A DNA stretch of 64,000 bases from Nemania diffusa (Eukaryota; Ascomycota; Sordariomycetes; Xylariales; Xylariaceae), in assembly GCA_038501195.1 (NCBI GenBank), contig JBBPUQ010000002.1, positions 2,728,001 through 2,792,000 of the forward strand, in the 5' to 3' direction. The notes beneath the pieces were generated by a model. That model had not been told where the DNA came from, made no database searches, and was given only the letters and a program-made list of their open reading frames with translations. Both the position numbers and the translations under genes were made by a program. Positions 1-11,522 of this stretch are shown piece by piece. Position 1 is the stretch's first letter. Every line of letters begins with the position of its first letter.

Positions 1-1960
1 TTTTTACTACAGCATAAAAACAAAGCAGCTTCAGTAAGCTTTCATTTTGCTTTCACATAAAATATTCTTTAATAAAAAGTACTCAGTAAAAATACAATTA
101 GATTTTCTAAAGTTAAAGCAGCAATTTCAGCTAACTTGATAGTTTTTTAAACTAGAGTATTTACTAAAAGTACATCTTGATTCTGTAGCATAAAAATAGC
201 AGCTGGCTCAACTATTACAAGCATAAAACAAAGAAGAAGATTTTTTGCTATTAAGTAACAAACAACAGATTTAGCTAAAGTATTTATTAAAAGCACACTT
301 TGATTTTATAGCATAAAAACAGCAGCTAGTTAAACTACTGCAAACATAAAACAAAAAAAAAAAGTTTTTTTTACTAAATAACAAATAACAGTTTAAATTT
401 GAATATTTATTAAAAACATATACTAATTTTTTTTATTTTTAATATTATTTTTTTTAATAGTTTAAATAATATTTTTGTTAACTATTGAAAAAAAAGATTA
501 AATACTTGCTAAAAATATAGCCGCTTTTTACGCTATTTTAACATATTGTTTAAACCAACTATTAATAAAAGCTAAATTTTTTTACACTTTAGAATTTTTT
601 TAGTACTATTTTTTATAAGCTTTACAAAAACTTGTTTTAAATTTTATTTATATTAAACATTACTTATTACAGATACAAATATAATCTAAAAAAAAAATTA
701 ACGAATATTTACTAAATAAACAGCTTGATTTTTTACAGTTTTTTTCGCTTATAGTTCGACAGTTTTTACAAATTTATAAAGTTTTAACAAAACTGTACAT
801 TTTAACTAAATTAAATTAACTCAAATTAAATCAACGTAAATATTTAGTAAATATATTACTTAAAATTATTTATAATTTTTTTGCTAAAACAAAATCCCAG
901 AGAATATTTTTAAAAGATTTCTTTTAAACTATTAAAAAAAAAGCATAAAGCTTTTTTTAAAGTTCGAAAAACATTATAGTTAGCAAAATTAGCTAACTAT
1001 TATACTATAATGCACTAATATTTTATATCAAAATAAATATTTAGCAAATATACTATCGGATTTTGGACTTATTATATATACCTAGCTAATTTGACACATC
1101 TGGTCTATTTATTAATAATTAAACTGCAACATTTACTCCGTCGATTTTATAACTTTTAATATAATAAATAAAATTGTTTTTACTAGTTATATGAAAGTTT
1201 TTTTATAAAATTAGCATAAATACTCAATAAATAAAACTTTAAAAAAAATACTTACTTTAAATTTGCACAAAATATTATTGCTTTTTTTATTTTAATCTAC
1301 TACAAACTAGCAAAAATATTTATTTAAAAAAATAATAACTAAATATTTTTATAAATAAATTAGCAAATACTTAATAAATAAAACTGCTAAATTTTTATAT
1401 TTCATATTTAAATATAAGCAAACCTACCAGTTGCAACAACAGCTAAAAATACTACTAATATTTAAGCTGATAATAGTTAGTTATATAAAATACTTACTAA
1501 ATAAATCATTCAAATCTATATATTTATTATTTTCTAATAATTAAATCTATCAAGTTAGTTTTTTGCTGATATAACTGCTATTGCTATAGTAAATAAAATA
1601 AGTACTTATTAAATACAACTTTAAAATTCATATAATATTTTAGGAAAAGGTGTAAAATTTAAATATTCGAATTAAATATAATATAAAGACTCAGCGAGTA
1701 AAACCAGCAAAAAAAGTAAAAAAAGTAAAAGAAAAAATATAAAAAAAATAGAAAAAGAAACCAGTAATACTTTTTCAAAATTCTATTTAACTAAAAAAGC
1801 TATAAAGCGCTATTTAACTAATCTAAAATAGAACTAATATACCTTTTCTTTTTTAAAGCAAGTATATATTTCTTATTTTATAAAGCAAGTACATATTTTT
1901 TACTTATTCTAATTAGGTCTAGCCTATTCTATAGCATATAAATAAAAAGATCACCTAGTG
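1..1960. repeat. AT-rich degenerate satellite-like block (RIP-like)
   Basis: The sequence is overwhelmingly A and T, with long A and T runs, stops in every frame and no coding sequence. A degenerate word close to TATTTACTAAATAAA recurs near positions 156, 280, 400, 503, 705, 840, 1038, 1214, 1368, 1491 and 1603, spaced roughly 105-200 bp. The first copies are clearly tandem. The composition changes abruptly to ordinary near 1950-2000. Strong AT bias in a repeat is what repeat-induced point mutation (C to T) leaves in filamentous ascomycetes. It may be a mutated transposon, a pericentromeric or subtelomeric satellite, or the edge of an AT isochore. The left end is cut by the window. Confidence 0.8.
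154..523. repeat. Diverged tandem repeat, unit about 123 bp
   Basis: Two adjacent units, starting near 155 and 278, share in order a TATTTACTAAAAG-like start, a CTTGATT-like word, TAGCATAAAAA, CAGCAGCT, a CATAAAACAAA run, a T-rich stretch and a TAACAAA end. A third, worse copy starts near 399, and a fragment with the GCATAAAAAC...AGCAGCT part lies at 10-40. The copies differ by many transitions, in keeping with RIP-like decay. Confidence 0.65.
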
Positions 1961-3572
1961 TAAACTATTGTACAGCAACTAAAGTAAGTACTCACCCACT
2001 AATTACTGTTTCTAGTTAGTTGCCAAGCCTTGTATGGTCGGATGATCTACAGTCTCTGTATGTGTGTGGTTTTGGGCCTACCCGCTGTTGAACAGTAATC
2101 AATAGACAGGGATCTGGTTCCTATAGCTTACATGTTGTTAAAAGTCCACATACATAGCTGTCGGTGTGGACATCGGATTAGCACGGAATTACCCGAAATA
2201 GCTGGGAGCATGTCATGCATTAAATGTATACACGGCGGCGTATATGCGTATACCTAGCGTACCGAGATCTTGAATACCATCCTAAGAGCATATTCCTCAG
2301 CCTTTAACTTAAAACTCTATTAGTACAATATATGACAGAACCGCCAGTATATAGCGACACGATGATGCTACGATTCTTTTCTAACATAATATCGAAAATA
2401 AAATTGACGCTCAAGTACAAGTATATGAATCGTAAATTCTCTTCTTCCTTAATTAATGCATCAACACAATCTCCTACTGAGACAAAGACTTGGAAGTTGG
2501 AGATGTTTAATTAGAATTGAGACCTGACGTGGCTAGGGTTGATTCCAGATATAAGCTCTACGGGAGTAATACTGGTTTTGGCAACTTGTTATTGATGATA
2601 CCTAATCAAAAGAGCAGTCAGAAACAACCTGGGTTGTAAGGGGGTAAGGTCTTGATAGTAATTGATGAACTACCTATACGATGATATGGTTGCTCTGCAT
2701 CTCGGATTCAATACGAGGGTTAGTGCGATGCCAACAGTGAGTTTGACGCTAATTATACCCCGACCAGCCCTAGCCATTGCCAACCCCACCCTTATCGAAA
2801 TTAATAGTACTTATTATACCTCAAGCATGTACAGTTTCTTATTGTCTAGTAATTACAAGTTGAAGAAATCCGTATGTCTTTGAACTTCTAGCATCTATAA
2901 ACTCTAGAGTTGAGTGCGAAAGATTAGAGAGATCAGCCAATCATCCATTTCTCTCGCAAGACTCAAGTTGCATAGTCTTCTGTAAATCAGGTTGCTCTAT
3001 TGTTTCTACTGAAAGAGCCGTCTTTTAGGGCTGTACTCTCCGAAATAAAAAGATTACTTATAGACCGACCATATTGCACATAGATGTGATAGAGAGACCG
3101 CAAGGGGCACTCAGATCGATAGTTTGTAAGACTGATACACTACTTTCCATGCACTCACCTATCGCCCGGTTTGCTAAGTGAACTCTCAACACCAAGTTAA
3201 ATATGATACCTACCATCGAGCCGCGTGTTGGGTTTTACTAACATATCATCTATTGTTGAATTTCGCAATATGGAGCCCTAGGTTGCATTCGTCTAGCCTT
3301 TCGCTGGCCTTTCAGTCCCCGACACGTTGACTAACAACCCCAGTGCCAAGACCCCCGACAAGAGGTAATACCACCGTAGACGGCCATAGTAGTAAGCTGT
3401 CAGAGCTACGGGATGGTATGATAGTTAGGGTTAGATAGAAAGATCATCTAATCTCTGAACTTGCTGATATTTAAATCAGACAGTACTAAAAGGTGAGCTG
3501 AGAGTGCTATATTAAGAAATATTAATGAGTGTACTGCCTTAATGACAACAGTAATGACAGATTATGCCCTTA
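1961..3572. other. Gene-free transition region
   Basis: Base composition is ordinary here, in contrast to the AT-rich block to the left. Only short open frames without recognisable domains or splice-linked continuation are present. The right end contains the probable 3' untranslated region of the AAA ATPase gene. I see no gene, RNA or intact repeat. Confidence 0.5.
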
Positions 3573-6500
3573 TTAATAGCGCCCCTTGCCGCTCATTCGC
3601 GCATTCTTCCATTTTCTAAATTCTTGATATTCTTCGGCCTGTTCTCGCTCTTTATCATCATCTCTCTCTCCTGCTCGAGGTTTCTTGCGCGAGCGCTGCG
3701 GTATAATGCTAGCATCATCCGAGCTGTTGCCACCGTCGTCATCATCGTCATCGTCATCGCTGCTCGTCTCATCATCATCAACAGCAGCAGTCTCAACGTT
3801 CTTGCCGCTATAGAACCCTCTGTTCCTGCTAGTGTAGCTCTGCGGCATGACTGGCTGTTTCGGCTCAGGGTTTCCAAAACGGTCGAATCTCCATTGTTCC
3901 TGACGGGCGATGTCCGAATCGCCTGCTCCAAGAGTTGAAACTAGGTATCTATCGAACTCTCTTGAACTGTCGGCGACAATGTTGAACTGGGCTTCACCGA
4001 GCGTTGGTCGCGGCTCTCCCTCTTTTCTTTGTTGGCTGTCATATTCCACTAAAGCGATGGCGGCTTGAAAAGCGTTGCGGATTTGCCTACACCGAATAGT
4101 TGTTAGCAGATCCTAGGGAATATTGCATAATTCGTAGTTGATCCATACCTCCCATTCCACGTTCCAAGGCCTTCTTTCTCATTTTGTCGGAAATGCCGCC
4201 TAGCGAATTTTAGAATCTCTTTATCCTTGATCTTGAAGGTATTAGACTCTAATTGGTCTTGCTGCTCCCTAGTACGCTCGATATACGTCGAATATAGCTT
4301 GAGTGTCGCCTCGAGATCGAATTTGGGGTAGAACAAACTCATGTGAATACGTGACTTGAAAGCGGGATCGATGCTCCCCACTCGGTTAGTTGTCAAAAAT
4401 AGTATTCCTGCATAATACTCAAGACTGCGCAGGAACACGCTAGTGACAGCATTCCGTCTCAAGTCTGTCTTATTGCGCTTGGCTAGGAACACATCCGCTT
4501 CATCGAGCAATAGGACACATCCCCATTTATGAGCCATGCGGAAATTATAGTGTAAATTCTGCTCTACCTCTGTGGCAGTCTCACCGATATCACCACAGGT
4601 GATAGGGAAAAGAGGCCGCTTTGTGTGGTCTGCTACGCACTCTGCTGTCGAAGTCTTCCCGACGCCTGTTCTTGTTAGCAGTCATCGCTAGAGCTAGGTA
4701 CTATCACACAGACCTGGTTCGCCATGAAGCAGCAGAATCAGTCCTGCACCTTTACCCTTCACTAGATCAATGCTGCTTCCAACTGTTGGTGCGGCATTCC
4801 CTGTTCTCGGCGCTGTATTTTCATGGACTTGCACTAAAGCTTGGATGGAGGATTTGTGTCTCTCAGGCAGCATGAGGTCCTTAAAAGAATTTGGAAAGTC
4901 GACTTTTGATAGATCAGCGATGCGTAGTGTTACCCACTGCCTGTTCCTGAGGATAAAGCCATATAAGTCATGAGGTAGCAGCATTAGGTCTTCTTCCTCC
5001 AGGTCAGCAGCTTTTCGGCGAGTCAACATGTGCTGGCTTTGCTGCATAAAGTGGGTTACGATTAGGTCGTCTATCAGATGGTCTTTGAACGCAACGTCAC
5101 CGCCACGGGCGCCTTCTGAGAATTTATCCTGATGGGAGTGCGGCATAATATATGTTTCACGCATATCGCCCTTTGTAAGTTGTTCTCTGTTAACGGTGCT
5201 TGACTCTAACCGCCACTCTGGTACACGACTGAGCGCCATGCTCGTGTCAATCATTACCTGGGAATCGACGTCATGTGGCGGTACATCCAGCGTTCTCCCT
5301 AGTAAATGTCTGTGTGATTGTGGTGGTATTGTCAGGTCCAAATAATTTCTCCCTTGTGCAGTTAAGTCTCGTTTTAGATTCTCGTAGTCCTTGTCGAATC
5401 GAAGTGGGTAGACAGGCAGTGATGTGATCGGCCGACTTCCAGAAAAAGGGCGGATGGAAAATTTTTCAAGCAACGGTATGTAGTCAGACCCATCAAATTT
5501 GATTGAAAGGCAATCAAACGTGAAGCCGTCTAGTACTGGCGGCGGCGCCTGAGCTCTTTCTATTCGATCAATGAGGATATCGCGGCCACCCGTGAAATTC
5601 AAGACCCGGTAAGCATGCGATCTATCCGATGCAACCAAAACTATGTCCCCGCATTGGAATAGATGCCAGAGATCTTCGTATTCGATGCTAGCTGCAGTTC
5701 CATCCTTGATCTTTCGTCTAAGGTCGAATACCGGCTTCAAATCTTCATCCATGAAGTTGATGAGTAGTTTTAGGTCAAGAAGGAGGTCTTCGTCATTGAA
5801 GGTCTGGGTGTTGTTCTTCGGGGGTATTGACTTTTTCTCTGACGATAGATCCTTGATATATTTCTCTAGATCTGGCAGGCTTTGTCTAATCTCTTTCTCG
5901 TATGTTACAAGTAGTTTAAATGGCTTCAGAAAAACGATGCTAGTTTGCACTAGTTCGTCGTCAGGAGGAGATAACTCATGCGAAATGGTCATTCGTGTGA
6001 CTTGTTGGAGATGTGCCAGCAGCGGTCGTGATCTAATTCGAAGCCTCTTGGGAGCAAGGTAGGTGGCTGGTGGCCCTGTATTGGCTCCTAGGCTAGGCGA
6101 ATTAGATTCAACGTGTACTTCTGAGCCGGCTAGTTGTTCGATAACTAAAACCTCTAGTGCTGGACGGTCTCGAAACGGAATCTTCGTTATTTCTCTTGAC
6201 TCGAACTTGTCCGTGGTTGAACGGTGGAGAACATGGAGAAAGATCGGGTGTTGCGGCTTTGGTTTTTTAATCTCGAAGTCCGCCGGTAACTTGTACAGAT
6301 CCATCTTCATTCGTCGAAACTCCTTTTCGAGGTCTTGGAGCCTCATCTCCGTAAATGCAGTGTGAATGGTAGCCTGCATTGTCCGCCTTTCGATAATCCC
6401 ACGCTTCTGCTCAATCGTAAAAATATCACGACCGAGGACAGAATACTGGGAATGCCGCGCCTTCTTTTCAGCGGCCCTTATTTCTTCCTCTCCATTGTGC

Positions 6501-6718
6501 AGGAGCGCGTCATTTAAGAGCGCGTCATGCAAGGCATCGAGAACCAACTTCTCTTCCTTGACTTGCGGTTCCTCGTAGTCTTCGTGACCAGGCTTGCCTG
6601 AGGATGCGCTTGTAGTCGTTCCATCTTCTTTTAAGAGGTCTATTCTTTGCTCTCCTGCATTGGCAGGGCGGCCTAAAGCGCCCACGGCAGAAGAATCGTT
6701 AGAGTTCTTGGGTGGCAT
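3573..6718 (-). CDS. AAA+ ATPase, fungal large type (about 1011 aa, 3 exons)
   Basis: Exons on the minus strand are 6718-4714, 4665-4149 and 4086-3573. Both introns (48 and 62 bp) have GT..AG ends and a CTGCTAAC branch site. The first intron splits Walker A: joined it reads HGEPGVGKTST at about residue 666. Walker B follows (VLLLDEADVF), then an arginine-finger-like TTNRVGSIDPAFKSR segment. The roughly 660-residue N-terminal half has the look of the fungal AAA proteins with a DUF7025-type region. The C-terminus is a lid-like helical part followed by an acidic Asp/Ser tract and a basic end. ATP-driven remodelling is expected from the family, but no substrate can be named. The start is the first ATG of the frame, before PPKNSND. 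It is divergent from the DUF7708 gene, 257 bp away. Confidence 0.85.
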
Positions 6719-6975
6719 TTCTGCGCTGCTGGAGGAGCTAGAGGCAGCGGCCCTGAAACTACTTGACGGGATGAGGGCGGTGTAGTTGGAAAACTTTTCC
6801 AAATCGAGATGATGTGACGAAAACTAGCCAGGATAGACAGAGGGGCAGACTTTTGGCCCCCGCGGATTCCTACCTAATTAGGTCGAAGCTGACTACAGGC
6901 ACATCGCAGTTAAACCGTCAGACATCAAGCCCATCGCCTTAGCGCACATCATAGCAAGGATCAGCAAACGTGAAG

Positions 6976-9409
6976 ATGAATGATCCAGAGAGGTCGCAAT
7001 TTCTAATCTCGCGGCCTCGAGTGCCAACTGATGAGGCCGCGCGGTTTGTAGAGACCAGAGTCATTATGCCCGGCCAGAATGATGCAGTGTATAGCGAGCG
7101 GCGTGGCAACTTTGTCACATTACAAGAAGGGAAGAGAGAGGAGCAGATCAGGTCAGCATACACCTCTCTCCGAAAAGTGACGTGGCAGGCGCTCATTTTG
7201 TCTCTTGCACGATAATAGTACCGAAATGTGGAGGCAGGCCGACCAAGAAAAGGAGGAACTATTCGATTTAATCGAGCAAGTGCAGAAAAAGTTCGAAGGC
7301 AAAGGAGATAGCACGCTTAATAGCTTGGAGCTACGGCGCTGTAAATGGGATCAAGTCATGGTACAAGTCCAGGAAACAAGTCTCCAATGGAAGAGTTCCG
7401 CTCGCCGAAACTCCCGGGCAATGAAATACATTGACAAGCTTGGCCAGAACTCCGAAGCGTTCAAAAGCTGGCTCGAACTATTGCCAGACGGGGACTATGG
7501 GGCAATGTAGGCTTTGACTCTATAGTTCGAGGGTCTAGCTAATCAGCCAGTAGCATCTCTGGTGTTTTCACCCTTGTCATTGGGGTAAGAAGTAAACAAT
7601 GAACGAACGCGGCACTCCATGTGTTTTCACTCGAGATAGTATTCATCCAAAATTAGGAGCACCTTGCGCTGACTTCTCATCACTATCCAGGCAGCTAGTC
7701 GATATACAAAGGTGGAAGATGAGATATTTCAAGCTCTTGCCGAGATCCCAGAGATTCTCGAACGCTCGCGAAGGTACATCATGATATACGCAGACCTTAG
7801 AGACAGTTTTCTGGAGAAGCGAACGTTTGACCTCTTCAGGAGCATACTAAGAACCCTTTCCCATATCATGAGATTTTTCAAAGACAGTACACTCCGTAAG
7901 TATCTTTCAGCTTAGTTTAGTGCCTGGGGCATAACATATGGACCTCAATGAGTTTTCTGGGAGTGCGATGTTACAAGGGCCAGCCATCTGCAAGGGAGAC
8001 TAGCAGTATTTGGAACCTTTGGGTGTGAACCAGGAACCAGCCTAAAACTGCTCCTTGTCTCGAACCCTCAGATCGCGGTCTTATCGCAATACCAGTTCAG
8101 CAGTAATTATTTTTATTATACGTCTGGACGTGTGCGATGCTGATAAATCAATCAACATAGGTAAATTCTCAGAGTCTATATTGAAACAGGGATCATACAA
8201 GGAAGAGCTCACTACGAGTCTAACAGAATTAAGGAAGAATTCAGAGAGGATTCAAGAAGAAGCAAACCAGTGTCTGGCGTGGCGGTTATACAAGCAAGAA
8301 AGCATGCTCCGGCAAACTGATGAAAAGACCGATCAGGGATTGCACTTACTTCAAACCATATATCGTCTCCTTCTCGCTAGCCCGGCCCTAGGTTTCAATA
8401 CTCAAGGTGAGTGTCATCCAAGTTCTGAATATTAACAAAGCAGCTAAACAATCTATTAGGAAATATGGAGAGCAACGCTTCTGGGCGCTCACTTGTTTCT
8501 CAAGCTATTGCGATAACTGCGGGTTCGTCCTCAAGTCTGGCCGGTACACAAGAGGATCGTGTCCATAATAATCGCATGAAACGCCAAAATGCCGCCACTA
8601 AGAGAGCTTTTTCCAGAGATTCAGTACAGGAAGCAAACCGGCTACTCAAATTATTGAGTTACGATCCAAGAACAATATCAGGAGACGTTGAAACCTGCCT
8701 AAGATTAGGCGAAGGGTTTGATGAGGACAAGAAAGCCCGAGCGGTAGCTATGATCCAGAACGCCAGATTCGGCGAGTTCATGGCCGAGTATTTGGCATCT
8801 TCGTCTCTGCTAGTCAATGGTAGAGCAGATCTTTCTTCTACCGAAGGCCTATCCCCTCTCAGCTTCGTGGCAGCTAAATTAGTGAGGATATCTGAGGAAA
8901 TAGACTCGCCGTCAGGATCCCCATATGTGGTCAAGTACTTCTGCAATCAGCATCCGCCATTCCTCACCGACTCAGCGCCTCCAGTAGAGATGATGGCGAG
9001 TCTTTTCAGTCAACTACTGGCCCAAATGATCGAGGAGGGAGTCGATGTGGACTTTTCAATGCTGACAAGGGCTAATTGGCAGAGGATCGAGAACTTGAAT
9101 CTTAAGGCACTGTGTGATATCTTCCGCGAACTTACGTATCAACTTCCCCGGAACAGCGTACTCCTTTGCGTCATCGACGACCTCGCACGATACGAAATTA
9201 CGCCCTTCATGAAAGAAACAGATGCAATTATCAGAAGATTGACGCGATTGGTACAAGGACATGAACAGATCATCTTCAAGCTTCTGGTGACATGCGAAGG
9301 TCGCGCATTGGAGATTTCCAAGTATTTCATTAACCAAACCGTGGACCTTGACGCAGAAGTCGAGCCCGATGAATCTGCTTCATGGAAAATCTCCACATTT
9401 GGTAAATAG
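6976..9409 (+). CDS. DUF7708-type NACHT/STAND-like protein without P-loop (631 aa, 6 exons)
   Basis: Exons are 6976-7151, 7219-7506, 7554-7584, 7691-7895, 8161-8406 and 8460-9409. The frame stays open only with all five introns removed. A 31-bp exon restores the stretch DGDYGAIISGVFTLVIG, which fits the conserved core of DUF7708 proteins; the next exon continues AASRYTKVEDEIFQAL. Residues about 60-300 are helical and DUF7708-like. Residues about 400-630 resemble the start of a fungal NACHT module, with a Walker B-like LLCVIDDLARYE, but the place where GxxGxGKS is expected (near VNGRADLSSTEG) has no P-loop. No ankyrin, WD or TPR repeats follow. Related proteins are thought to act in fungal self/non-self recognition; a regulatory or decoy role would be inference. 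The 265-bp fourth intron is the least certain junction. Confidence 0.68.
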
Positions 9410-9872
9410 GGGATGTTGTTAATCCCTGGTGTCACGATCCCTGGTTATCTATGTATCTATCAACTGTGGGTTTGAACTCTGAATGCAACATATCATGAAA
9501 GATATCAAAGTTGCCGGCGTTATATATCTTTTAAATGTAATTAAATTCCCCACCCCCTGAGTGGTTGAAAAACCAGTAGAGGGGAGGAGAACCAGTGCTA
9601 CGCGGTTGAGTTATCAATAGAAGCCACTCAGATGATGTGCCTTAAATACGTGTGAGGCTTCCGGACTAAAGTTAACCAGGTCAAAGATCGCGATACTAGT
9701 TCTTCCGCGGCGATAGAGGGTAAGTAATGATATGTTGAAACTTAAGAAAACTCGACGAATAGTAACGTGCGTCGATGTCTCAGTCCTAGTCTTATGTATT
9801 TAAGTACCTCCTTTATATTAGTCGTGTCGACACTACAAGTAGATAATCTATGCACTGCCTAACGCCTTCAAA
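9410..9872. other. Intergenic, nothing recognised
   Basis: No coding sequence is supported. If the fragment at 9873 once had its N-terminal half here, it is no longer recognisable. Confidence 0.5.
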
Positions 9873-10432
9873 ATGCAGCATTTCAAACTGCTTTCTGCTT
9901 GTCTAGTTATTCATGATGCTGGGCTTAAGAACGCTGACTACGTCCTGGTTCTGGATATCGCGGAAGACGCACCCGTGCAGAAGACTATTTCACGCTTGAT
10001 ACAACAAATCAGCTTTCTCGGCGGGACTGCTGCCCAGGTGAACCAGACGGACTATCCTCCGATCTATAAAAGCCCGATCGCGGTGTCTATTGAAACCAAG
10101 ACGGCTTCTTCGTCAAGAGACTCCTTATTGCAGCTTGGTGTATGAGTTACAGCCTGGCACTGCAGGGCATATATCCTCAATCTGATGCCGTTCAAGTGCA
10201 ACATCCCAGACTGGTACCTGTCCTACTGCTTGCAGTTACAGATAACGACTGGGATATTTATTTCGCTTGCGACGAAGGCATCTCGATTAGGGTACATGGA
10301 CCGATGTCTTTAGGCCCAACTAAAAATTTACTGCACATGTTTGCTTTACTTGCTTCACTCAAAGCTGTGGAGATGTAGATAGAAGATACCTTTTACAAAG
10401 GCTTGGTGGCATGGTTCTCGTCGGACGTGTGA
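9873..10432 (+). pseudogene. PD-(D/E)XK nuclease-like protein, broken C-terminal fragment
   Basis: The first frame (9873-10144) contains LKNADYVLVLDI and then YKSPIAVSIETK followed by LLQLGV. This resembles the PD-(D/E)XK nuclease-like domain proteins common in Sordariomycetes, where IETK carries the catalytic-type E and K and the next words are QLGVW. Here the tryptophan is lost: translation stops at TGA, and the continuation (MSYSLALQGIYP... VLLLAVTDNDWDIYF) lies in another frame from 10142, as if 4 bp had been lost from a GGATG-like repeat. A second break is TAG at 10376-10378, where the family has a Trp (VEM-stop-IEDTF); homology then runs on to 10432. The N-terminal half is missing. No intron of plausible size repairs either break. 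Confidence 0.6.
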
Positions 10433-11522
10433 CACCACACCCAAACTTCTACCGCTAACTTTTCTCTTTAGTCCCTTGAAACAAAAAAGAGCTTATAATA
10501 ACAACTTCCGGCTATGTTAGACGAGCTGTAGGGTGGTAGACCTACGCATGCTTAATAAGAATCGCACTCTTGTTCTTCGGGACACCCACGACACTAAAAC
10601 TTTAAATGATAGCTTTCAACTACTTGAATTAGTGCTTGTGCCTATAGGAGATACGTTTGACTCGTGGATCTTTCAAATGAGTCTCAACTAACTAAACACG
10701 GAAGCTAAAAGAGTTTCTAGGTCGGTATCTATAGAGAGAAATTATATTAGGCGGCTCCGTTAGCCGCACTGCAAGACCGCCATTAGCAAACAAGCTAACA
10801 CCCGTCTATCAATCCTATTATCCGAGTATTGTCTCATACTCTTCATCATTGATGGAATTTGCGGCCTTCCGGTAGGTACCGGGAAGCGACATAGAAACGG
10901 CATCGGCTATGATTGCTACATCTGTGAACTAGTTAGTGTTGGCACCGCGAGATTGGGAGAATTATCCTCAGTCAAGTAGTAGTGATATGTACGCCATGAT
11001 GGAAATGACGGGTTGGCAAGGAGTTGGAAGATTAGGACACAGGAGGGGGACACGAGGTAGACTGTGAAGGCAGGGGACAAAGCGCAAGTGTAATGTGATG
11101 AAGTGTCATCTAAAAGATATTAAAGGGCTATGATAGTGCCCTCAAAGTATCAACCTGTCTTCGTGTACCAATAGCTGGCAACTTCTCCTGTCCCAGCCGA
11201 ACCGAACCCTTTTTGTGACAAATAACCTTGTGAAACATAGAAACAACCGATGACCAAACCTTGACGCCACCAACCAACCATTATCTCCCTTCCGAGACGA
11301 GTAGCCGAAGAGCCGTGAATCGCTGGTCGTGACGATGACGAAGACGAACGCGGGGCGCGGGAGGAAACATGTCCTGGGAGTCGAATGGGGAGCCCAAATC
11401 GTACCGGAAAATCGGAAGGCAATCAAGGGGTTGTAACAATTTAAATGCGGTGTTTCTCGCTTTCTGGATATAGTAGCGAGAATTAGCCTTGACCTGGCGA
11501 TGAATATGGTTTCCAGTCGGCG
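10433..11522. other. Intergenic, nothing recognised
   Basis: Between the pseudogene and the KH-protein gene I see no supported coding sequence. The right few hundred bases are probably the 3' untranslated region of the KH gene; the overlapping open frames at 11142-11426 have no recognisable domain. Confidence 0.5.

Noticed and set aside
3564..3938. 124-codon plus-strand frame over the AAA gene end
   Set aside because: It is the antisense of the acidic C-terminal exon.
7507..7690. Apparent nonsense codons and frameshift in the DUF7708 gene
   Set aside because: A 31-bp exon (7554-7584) flanked by GT..AG introns restores conserved sequence in frame, so the gene is not broken here.
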